DNA from: Chryseobacterium sp.
GTDB lineage: Bacteria > Bacteroidota > Bacteroidia > Flavobacteriales > Weeksellaceae
Direction of reading: 5' to 3'
DNA length: 64,000 bases
NCBI GenBank assembly: GCA_031277615.1
Contig: JAITMC010000026.1
Span: 1-64,000, forward strand
Positions 57,542 to 64,000 of this stretch are shown here, in pieces; the stretch's first letter is position 1; each line of letters opens with the position of its first letter. The position numbers and the translations under genes were made by a program. The notes beneath the pieces were generated by a model. That model had not been told where the DNA came from, ran no database searches, and was given only the letters and a program-made list of their open reading frames with translations.

Positions 57542-58345
57542 ATGAAACCATTTTTATTTGTATTTGCCCTGTTTTCATCACTAATTTTTGGGCAGAACTC
57601 AAGTTTTATCTATGATCTGAAATTCAAACCGAATACGGACAGCCTTAAAACAGAGGACGTCCGTTTTTATCTGGATGTAATGGGGAAGGAGTCTTTATTC
57701 CGTTCCGATAAATTCCGGAAATCGGATTCTTTAAGAGTAAAAAAAGGAAGGCCTGACGGCTATGATGCGCAGTTCAACAACCGCCAGCTTTACGTTAAGA
57801 AAAATTTCACGACCAACGAGGTAACCAGATATGTCTATGTTCCCATCGTCTATAAAACCTATGCCATTAATATTACCGATGCGCTGGAATGGAAAATTTC
57901 AGAGGAAAAACAGATGATCGGTACCTATAACTGTCAGAAAGCAGAAGTAAGCTATGGAGGAAGAAACTGGACCGCATGGTTTACTGCGGATATTGCCATG
58001 TCAGACGGACCTTATATATTCAAAGGACTTCCCGGACTTATTGTGACCATAAATGACGAAAAATTGGATTATCAGTTCAGTCTTGTTCAGGTAAAGAATT
58101 CTAACTGGAAAGAGCTGTATCCTGCAAAATTCGATAAACTCATTACCTGGAGCGATTATGAGAAACTTCAGCGGGATTTTTACAGTGACCCTTTGTCTAC
58201 CCTCAAAAAATCGGATGTCATCAATTATGATGATGGAGGAAACATTATCGATACCAATTTTAAAGAGATGCGGGAGGGTATGCAGAAAAATATCCGGGCG
58301 ATCAATAACCCCATAGAACTCAATCATAAAGTAGAATATAAGTAA
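57542..58345 (+). CDS. GLPGLI family protein
   Basis: 267 residues from ATG 57542, which begins a signal peptide (MKPFLFVFALFSSLIFGQ); the upstream in-frame extension reads as non-coding. The family hallmark GLPGLIVTINDEK lies near residue 165, after WFTADIAMSDGPYIFKG, and the N-terminal strands (FIYDLKFKPN) also fit. GLPGLI proteins are exported, Bacteroidota-specific and of unknown function, perhaps linked to the TonB-dependent transport envelope. It has its own terminator. Confidence 0.93.
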   Translation: MKPFLFVFALFSSLIFGQNSSFIYDLKFKPNTDSLKTEDVRFYLDVMGKESLFRSDKFRKSDSLRVKKGRPDGYDAQFNNRQLYVKKNFTTNEVTRYVYVPIVYKTYAINITDALEWKISEEKQMIGTYNCQKAEVSYGGRNWTAWFTADIAMSDGPYIFKGLPGLIVTINDEKLDYQFSLVQVKNSNWKELYPAKFDKLITWSDYEKLQRDFYSDPLSTLKKSDVINYDDGGNIIDTNFKEMREGMQKNIRAINNPIELNHKVEYK

Positions 58346-58405
58346 TTAAATTGCCATAGATCTTCCACCGGATGGTCAGTTGATACCAATCATTTACTGT
58401 TGTTA

Positions 58406-58445
58406 AAATATCCGTTTTTAAAGGCGGATATTTTATTTTTTACTA
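58406..58445 (+). terminator. Rho-independent terminator of the GLPGLI gene
   Basis: AAAATATCCG and CGGATATTTT form a 10-bp stem with a ten-base loop, followed by ATTTTTTTA. Confidence 0.85.
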
Positions 58446-58527
58446 TTTTAGACGCTTTTATGACCGAAATCAGGCTAAAAAGTAGATTTCTTGATGTATG
58501 TTAAGAGAATTATAGGAGAAGGTTTTC

Positions 58528-58535
58528 TATTTTTG
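58528..58535 (+). promoter_or_regulatory. Promoter -7 box of the YceI gene
   Basis: TATTTTTG fits TAnnTTTG, about 70 bases before ATG 58606. Confidence 0.5.
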
Positions 58536-58605
58536 ACCTCATCAAAATTGATGATGATTTCATTAAACTTTAAGTAAATAAATTTTTTAAACAAACTAAA
58601 ATAGT

Positions 58606-59283
58606 ATGAAAAAACTTAGCGTAATTGCATTGGTAGGAGTAGGATTGCTTTTGGCATCATGTAATAAAGAAAAATCGGCGGAAACTCCGGCAGCAGGGCA
58701 GGAGCAGACTGTTGCTGAAGCTAAAGGAGAAGTTCTTGCAGTGGATACGGTAGCTTCAGTGGTGAACTGGAAAGCTTTCCACAAAGGAGGTTTTGCGCCG
58801 CGTTGGGGAACCCTTAACGTAAAATCCGGAGATCTGAGCGTTGAAGGAGGGCAGGTAACAGCAGGGAACTTTACAATCGATATGAACTCCCTTAAAGTAG
58901 ATCCGGCTTCAGTAACTGAAAAAGATAAAAAACCTGAAGATCTGGTAGCTCACCTGAAAAATGAAGACTTCTTCAATGTTGAGAAAAATCCTGTTTCAGA
59001 CTTTAAAATTACAAGTGTTGCAGACCTTAAAGACGCTCCAAAAGATGCCGTGGCAGGAGCTAATAAAACCGTAAGCGGAAACCTTACATTATTGGGAAAA
59101 ACAATGAACGTAACATTCCCTGCTAAAGTAGATGTAGCAGAAGGTACAGCTGCTGTTCAGGCTAAATTTACTGTAAACAGAGCAGACTGGGGAATCAAAT
59201 TCGGAACTTCCGAAGCAGATCCTGCAGAATGGATGATCAGTAAAGACATCGAAATCGCTGTAGATGTGAAAGCTAAAAAATAA
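58606..59283 (+). CDS. YceI-family lipoprotein
   Basis: 225 residues with a lipoprotein signal (KKLSVIALVGVGLLLASC), a linker rich in Ala, Glu and Gln, and a YceI domain from about residue 45. The domain shows VNWKAFHKGGFAPRWGTLNV, then GNFTIDMNSLKV, ENPVSDFKITSV-like strands, GNLTLLGKTMNVTFPAKVD and FTVNRADWGIKFGTSEA. YceI domains form lipocalin-like barrels that bind isoprenoid lipids or quinones. The lipid anchor places it in an envelope membrane. Monocistronic with its own promoter box and terminator. Confidence 0.93.
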   Translation: MKKLSVIALVGVGLLLASCNKEKSAETPAAGQEQTVAEAKGEVLAVDTVASVVNWKAFHKGGFAPRWGTLNVKSGDLSVEGGQVTAGNFTIDMNSLKVDPASVTEKDKKPEDLVAHLKNEDFFNVEKNPVSDFKITSVADLKDAPKDAVAGANKTVSGNLTLLGKTMNVTFPAKVDVAEGTAAVQAKFTVNRADWGIKFGTSEADPAEWMISKDIEIAVDVKAKK

Positions 59284-59309
59284 TCCGGTAAAGATCATTA
59301 ATAAACAAG

Positions 59310-59338
59310 GCCGCTTCAGAATCCTGAGGCGGCTTTTT
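59310..59338 (+). terminator. Rho-independent terminator of the YceI gene
   Basis: GCCGCTTCAG and CTGAGGCGGC form a 10-bp stem with a four-base loop and five T. Confidence 0.9.
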
Positions 59339-59455
59339 GTGAAATTTAAAGGAGGAAAGCTGGAAGAAGATTGAGTTATAAATGTGAACTAATATCTTTT
59401 TATTTTGCGACTTTCATAACATCCATCGTCCATCACCCATCATCAAACCTACAGA

Positions 59456-61876
59456 TCATTTAACCACCTCATTATAATAGAACGGAACACCGTTCTCCTT
59501 ATCAAATCCCATCATGATGACATGGTAGCTTTTCGCATCGTCATTGTTGTAAAACCTTATGGTGGAATCATCACCGGAACCTGCAAAATCAGGATTCCAG
59601 TACAGAACATTCCGGGTGTCTGTCGGAATACCATTGAAAGCTCCGTCGGAATAATCAGGCGTGTTAAAAGGGGCTGGCTGATCAAATCCTTTCAGAGAAA
59701 TCTTTTTCAGCTGGGTGGGAGCATCGGGATTGGTAATTCTTCCTTTGGTGCCTCCTCTTCGGGTATAGATGGCAATTGCTCCGTTGCCGCCACCTCCATA
59801 TCCGCCTGCAAAATATCCTTTCATCACTTTTACCATCGCAATGTCTGATAAAGAGAGATAGGAAAGCTGGTCAGCAGTGGCAGGCATCTCATCAAGATAA
59901 ATGCCGGTGGGAGCCCCTCTCAGAAGAGGAGTGTAGGTGCCCGCTTTATTTTGTACTGTAAGGCCGGCAACTCTTCCGTCCAGCCATTGAAGAACATTGG
60001 CAGATCCCAGAGATAAATTTTCATCATTCACAAAATCGAAAATAGTTTCGTCAGTTCCTCTGAATAAAGAACTGCTTAACTCCTGATTCAATTTTTTTGT
60101 AAGATCTTTTTTCTGTCCTTTTATTTTGATTTCCTGGATGCTGATGGTCTTGTCATTAATAAGCTTCTGGCTGTTTTTGGTGGTGATATACCGGGTGACT
60201 TCTGCCGGAATATCGTCCTGAGAAGAGCGTTTGGTAAGGATATACCTGCTTTCCGGAAGGCTCTTTCTATAAGGAACAAAAGCATAATTAGGCTGGAAGA
60301 TCACCTGAACCTTCTCTTTGGCAACCTGGGTCTCTCTTGAATCTGCATTAAGTTGATAATGAAAGTTTATGGAATTCTCAAAAATCAATCCGCTCAGCGT
60401 GAAAAACCCTTTGTCATTGGTCTTTACAGGATAAATATTCATACCCTGCTTATCTGTGTTGAAGATCAGATTAAGCGTAGCATTTTTTGCCGGCTGATCA
60501 GATACCGATACTTTTCCTTTGTATGAAATATAGGGCTCAGGAATGTTTCTGATCATGGGAAAAGCCCCGGTCATCACAGACCGCCATTCAAATCTTTTCC
60601 ATTTTTCAGACATTAAGATCGCATCCAAAGCATCCGAATTATGGTTTTTTGTAAAGTATTGAGAGGGAGACGAAATTTTAGAAGGAATATCCCCGGTAAG
60701 CCACAAGGTGCTTAGCAGACTGTTGTCTTCTTCAGAACTTTGGAAATTGCCGTCCGTTACAGATACGGTGTAATTGGGAATGTTTTTATTCTGAGCTATT
60801 TTAAAAGAATTTAAAGCACGGGGCGCTTCATTTAAAGAAAGTTCCTGCAGGGAAGGCTGCAGGATCTGTAGCCGGTCCGGTTTGATAAAGCACATTCTCT
60901 GGGCCACAATTTGATCCCTATCGTCAAAAATACTGATCTGAAGGATTCCGTTGATCAGCTTTTCAGTGGGTACGGTATAAACTTTTTCATTGGAAAGTTC
61001 CCTGATCATTGATTTGAAAACCATCTGATCATTAATGGTCCCGATGACCCTGTAAAATGTACTGGGTGTGGATAAATTCTTCGACTGTAGAGAATATTTG
61101 ATGTGATCGGTTTTGCTTTCAACGCGGAGGTGCATTCCGGAAGGAGAGACTGCCGGAAGATCAATATTCTGCTTATTTCCTTTTGAATCCTCAATAAACA
61201 GCTTGTACGTTCTGCCGCTTTGAGGAGTCATCTGGAAAACTCCGGTATTTTCATCAAACCCTTTAAAGCTTACTATTTTTTCATCAGGTTTTGCAGCATC
61301 TGCAATATAACCGCCCCAATGGTCAGGCAGGCTGCCTTTTGACTGTAGTCTTACGGCCACCTTGGTATTGATGCCGTCTATGAAGGTCCCGCTTTCAGGA
61401 AAGACAGCGGCTGTCCATGAAGACTGGGAATTGATGTCCAGTTTTTCCGGAGAGAATGGATTATAAACGGGAATCTCTTTTACCGGTTGAAAATCTTCAC
61501 TGAAGTTAGTCATCCAGGTCGTATACGTTCTGATATAATACACATCCTCCTTTAAAGATTCCGGAAGGGTAAAACTCCCGTTTCCCTGTCCGTTAAATAG
61601 GGGAATCAGCTTTTTATCAATCAGGGTTTTATTTTTATCATAAAGTTCCGCAAAAAGAGTTGTGGAAATCTCGGAAGGCGAATATCCTTCAAATACGAAT
61701 GTTTTGAACCATATATTTTCACCGGCCAGATAGCTTTTTTTATTTAGGAGTACATGTATTTTCTCCTGGGGATATTTTTCTTTGAGGGTCTGAAGCGCCA
61801 GCTCTATCTTATCCTGGGCGGTAAGATTCACACCGAGTGCCAGGGCAAATAACAGCACTGTTTTTTTTGACATCAT
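59456..61876 (-). CDS. Exported protein with MG2-like N-terminus and TonB plug domain but no barrel
   Basis: 806 residues with a signal peptide (SKKTVLLFALALGVNLTAQ). The N-terminal region (KIHVLLNKKSYLAGENIWFK, YYIRTYTTWMTNF) is a macroglobulin-like MG2 domain. A carboxypeptidase-regulatory-like segment lies near 470-540. The C-terminal part holds a TonB plug-like domain (NVLQWLDGRVAGL, TGIYLDEMPATADQ, IAMVKVMKG, GGGGNGAIAIYTRRGG). No 22-strand barrel follows, since the protein ends about 110 residues later. Such proteins are common in Bacteroidota, probably in the outer membrane or periplasm, with unknown partners. Confidence 0.82.
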   Translation of the reverse strand: MMSKKTVLLFALALGVNLTAQDKIELALQTLKEKYPQEKIHVLLNKKSYLAGENIWFKTFVFEGYSPSEISTTLFAELYDKNKTLIDKKLIPLFNGQGNGSFTLPESLKEDVYYIRTYTTWMTNFSEDFQPVKEIPVYNPFSPEKLDINSQSSWTAAVFPESGTFIDGINTKVAVRLQSKGSLPDHWGGYIADAAKPDEKIVSFKGFDENTGVFQMTPQSGRTYKLFIEDSKGNKQNIDLPAVSPSGMHLRVESKTDHIKYSLQSKNLSTPSTFYRVIGTINDQMVFKSMIRELSNEKVYTVPTEKLINGILQISIFDDRDQIVAQRMCFIKPDRLQILQPSLQELSLNEAPRALNSFKIAQNKNIPNYTVSVTDGNFQSSEEDNSLLSTLWLTGDIPSKISSPSQYFTKNHNSDALDAILMSEKWKRFEWRSVMTGAFPMIRNIPEPYISYKGKVSVSDQPAKNATLNLIFNTDKQGMNIYPVKTNDKGFFTLSGLIFENSINFHYQLNADSRETQVAKEKVQVIFQPNYAFVPYRKSLPESRYILTKRSSQDDIPAEVTRYITTKNSQKLINDKTISIQEIKIKGQKKDLTKKLNQELSSSLFRGTDETIFDFVNDENLSLGSANVLQWLDGRVAGLTVQNKAGTYTPLLRGAPTGIYLDEMPATADQLSYLSLSDIAMVKVMKGYFAGGYGGGGNGAIAIYTRRGGTKGRITNPDAPTQLKKISLKGFDQPAPFNTPDYSDGAFNGIPTDTRNVLYWNPDFAGSGDDSTIRFYNNDDAKSYHVIMMGFDKENGVPFYYNEVVK

Positions 61877-61965
61877 ATTCGTTTGTTTTATGGCTATTTA
61901 GGACTTTTTTTAAATAATGGCTAAAAATACATTATTTGTTTTTTCAGAACAAGTATTTTTGCAGG

Positions 61966-62220
61966 ATGTTATGGTACCTCATTCTGATCAGTATAATCAC
62001 ATTCATCATCTATGGATATGATAAGTATCTTTCCAAAACTGCCCAACGCAGAATTTCTGAAAATGCCCTTCTGGGACTCGCTCTTATAGGCGGAATCATT
62101 GGCGCAGCATCCGGAATGATTATTTTTAACCATAAAGTCTCCAAAAAATCTTTTCTCGTAAAATTTTTCCTGGTGGTCTTAATTGACGTGGTATTGCTGT
62201 ACCGGCTGATAAGGCATTAG
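61966..62220 (+). CDS. DUF1294 family small membrane protein
   Basis: About 84 residues from ATG 61966; an in-frame start 30 bases upstream lies before a -7 box (TATTTTTG, 61954-61961) and is less likely. Two to three hydrophobic helices, with YGYDKYLSKTAQRRISENAL and GLALIGGIIGAASGM, are the DUF1294 signature, followed by a short basic loop (NHKVSKKSF) and a last helix. Function of the family is unknown. With the start this close to the -7 box the mRNA could be leaderless. Single gene. Confidence 0.8.
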   Translation: MLWYLILISIITFIIYGYDKYLSKTAQRRISENALLGLALIGGIIGAASGMIIFNHKVSKKSFLVKFFLVVLIDVVLLYRLIRH

Positions 62221-63021
62221 TACGTTAAGATTTAGTTTTCCCCGATGTTTTGTTTATCGTTTTTTTAATTGTTTTTACTTCGGCTTCTGAGAATAAAAAA
62301 TAATCTTTAATACATCAAATAGGATAATATTTGTGTAATTTATTTTATGTTTTCACGATTGTTATAGCCTGTTTACATTTTATTCAGGAATTTTTTTGAT
62401 TAACCCCGTCGAATCTTCGGTTTCAAGAAAAAAGTATCAATAAGAAAAAATAATTTCAATTCACATTCATGTATTTTGATGTTGGGCTCAACTTTTGCGC
62501 TTGATCCTGAGTAACTCTTTTTTATTTTAAGCAGACAAAGTGATGCTGATGAAGCCGTATGTTTATCATACGCTTCGACGAATCAACGGAGTTGATTCTA
62601 TTCTTTGCTCCCTGAAAATAGGCGTAATGAATCTCAAACTTTGCGTGGTAAAAATATTGTATTCATGTTTGCATAAAGCACATAATGCCACAGCTCTTTT
62701 TTGTGAGCAGCAGCTTCAGAATATAGCTAACAAGTAAAGGGTAAAGCTTTATTCAGGTTGAACTCAATTTTTGCTTAGCCTCTCATATATAGTGGGAAAG
62801 CTGTTAAATACCATTTCCGAAATATAAAGGCATCTGTTTTCACATAAATTTATTACAGTACAGGTAAAATAAAGAAACTGCCGGACCTTATGTATTCTTT
62901 CTTTTCCGCGGTTCCCGGAAAGGATTTTTCTAATTTTCTCATTATGAAATTGTTAAATATTGCACAAACTTTTTAATTAATTCATTTAAAATCACTATTT
63001 TTGCACCCGTAAAAATCCTAT
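62221..63021. other. Long intergenic region with dispersed repeat family B
   Basis: 801 bases without a gene I can support. 62571-62656 holds a second copy of family B (CTTCGACGAATCAACGGAG, with a GAATCAAC GGA GTTGATTC hairpin at 62580-62598, then AACTTTGCGTGGTAAAAA). 62408-62420 repeats a motif also at 57482. TATTTTTG at 62996-63003 is a likely -7 box for typA, 18 bases before its start. A 65-codon frame at 62540-62737 is repeat-derived and rejected. Confidence 0.65.
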
Positions 63022-64000
63022 ATGCAAAACATTAGAAATATTGCGATTATCGCACACGTTGACCACGGGAAGACGACTTTGGTTGACAAAATCATTCACG
63101 CTACCAATATTTTCAGAGAAAATCAGGAAAGCGGGGAATTAATTATGGATAACAATGATCTTGAAAGAGAAAGAGGGATCACGATCTTATCCAAGAATAT
63201 TTCTGTTACCTATAAAGACACAAAAATTAACGTAATCGATACTCCTGGTCACGCCGATTTCGGTGGAGAAGTAGAAAGAGTATTAAAAATGGCTGATGGG
63301 GTTATTTTGTTGGTAGATGCGTTCGAAGGACCAATGCCACAGACAAGATTCGTACTTCAGAAAGCTTTGGAATTAGGATTGAGACCATTAGTGGTTATCA
63401 ATAAAGTAGATAAACCAAACTGCCGTCCGGACGAAGTTCACGATCAGGTATTTGATTTATTCTTCAATCTTGAAGCTACTGAAGAGCAGTTGGATTTCCC
63501 AACATTCTACGGTTCTTCTAAACAAGGTTGGTTCAACACTTCATTAGAGCAGACTGAAGATATTTTACCATTATTAGATGGTATTTTACAACATGTACCT
63601 GCCCCAAAAGTAACTGAAGGGAACCTTCAGATGCAGATCACTTCTTTAGATTTCTCTTCTTTCTTAGGAAGAATTGCCATCGGAAAAGTAACCAGAGGTG
63701 AAATCAAAGAATCTCAGTGGATCGGTCTTGCTCAGGCAGACGGTAAAATTGTAAAAGGAAAAGTAAAGGAACTTTATGTTTTCGAAGGATTAGGAAAGAA
63801 AAAAGTAACCGAAGTACAGGCAGGAGATATCTGTGCGGTAGTAGGTTTCGACGCATTCCAGATCGGTGATTCTTTCGTAGATCTTGAAAATCCTGAACCA
63901 TTGGAAAGAACGGCTATTGATGAGCCTACCCTGAACATGACGTTCTCTATCAACAATTCACCTTTCTTCGGTAAAGACGGTAAATATGTTACCTCTAACC
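63022..64000 (+). CDS. typA: TypA/BipA ribosome-associated GTPase (5' part; runs off the window)
   Basis: The first 326 codons are present; the full protein is about 600 residues in this family. The GTPase begins IAIIAHVDHGKTTLVDKII (P-loop). Switch motifs are RERGITILSKN and DTPGHADFGGEVERVL, and NKVD gives guanine specificity. An EF-G-like domain 2 starts near residue 200 (LQMQITSLDFSSFLGRIAIG). BipA binds the 70S ribosome and supports ribosome assembly and growth under stress or cold. The ATG is preceded by a TATTTTTG -7 box 18 bases upstream. Confidence 0.97.
   Translation, partial: MQNIRNIAIIAHVDHGKTTLVDKIIHATNIFRENQESGELIMDNNDLERERGITILSKNISVTYKDTKINVIDTPGHADFGGEVERVLKMADGVILLVDAFEGPMPQTRFVLQKALELGLRPLVVINKVDKPNCRPDEVHDQVFDLFFNLEATEEQLDFPTFYGSSKQGWFNTSLEQTEDILPLLDGILQHVPAPKVTEGNLQMQITSLDFSSFLGRIAIGKVTRGEIKESQWIGLAQADGKIVKGKVKELYVFEGLGKKKVTEVQAGDICAVVGFDAFQIGDSFVDLENPEPLERTAIDEPTLNMTFSINNSPFFGKDGKYVTSN

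Noticed and set aside
62540..62737. 65-codon frame on the plus strand
   Set aside because: Overlaps dispersed repeat family B and has no upstream signals.

Overview
The window looks like a chromosome segment of a Bacteroidota bacterium of the Chryseobacterium type (Flavobacteriia, Weeksellaceae). The basis is a type 9 secretion (type B sorting) C-terminal domain, a GLPGLI-family protein, a 58-residue histone H1-like protein, a subclass A2 beta-lactamase, a large type II-C Cas9 with 47-bp repeats, and many promoter -7 boxes of the TAnnTTTG form used by this phylum. Genus is inferred from memory of these families, not from a search.

Layout. 1-2500: right end of an IS256-family element, a putative zinc protease, and a small zinc-ribbon protein. 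2570-6024: a minus-strand run of four hydrolases headed by a class A beta-lactamase. 6185-6704: a five-copy tandem repeat. 6774-11863: DUF488 protein, a monoacylglycerol-lipase-like hydrolase, and a 1232-residue lipoprotein joining a phosphoesterase-like domain, a kinase-like segment and an Omp85 barrel. 11957-17536: ppk1, a GAF-like protein and an HD phosphohydrolase fused to a Pycsar-effector-like membrane domain, in one minus-strand run. 17961-27240: NDH-2, YWTD beta-propeller, OmpW, cytochrome bd (cydAB), AraC regulator, hydroxyacyl-CoA dehydrogenase and CoA transferase, all on the minus strand. 27599-32335: TolC/HlyD/two ABC-2 permeases without an ATPase. 33100-45927: MFS exporter, AraC and MocR regulators, peptidases, histone H1-like protein, HAD phosphatase, tex.

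46019-54053 is a complete type II-C CRISPR-Cas system: tracrRNA (minus strand), cas9-cas1-cas2 (plus strand, overlapping genes) and an array of 24 repeats. The tracrRNA orientation shows that crRNAs are read leftward, toward cas2. A -7-like box lies inside every repeat, and the only degenerate repeat is at the right, transcription-upstream end. Between tracrRNA and cas9 there is an orphan repeat-like segment whose flank resembles the start of a guide matching the cas9 promoter region. This suggests a long, self-folding tracrRNA that acts as a natural single guide to autoregulate cas9, comparable to S. pyogenes tracr-L but in a II-C system. I consider this the most interesting hypothesis in the window.

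54132-64000: a lipoprotein, a T9SS-secreted adhesin-like protein, a GLPGLI protein, a YceI lipoprotein, a TonB-plug/MG2-type outer-membrane protein, a DUF1294 protein and the first half of typA (runs off the end). Several intergenic regions carry related dispersed repeats.
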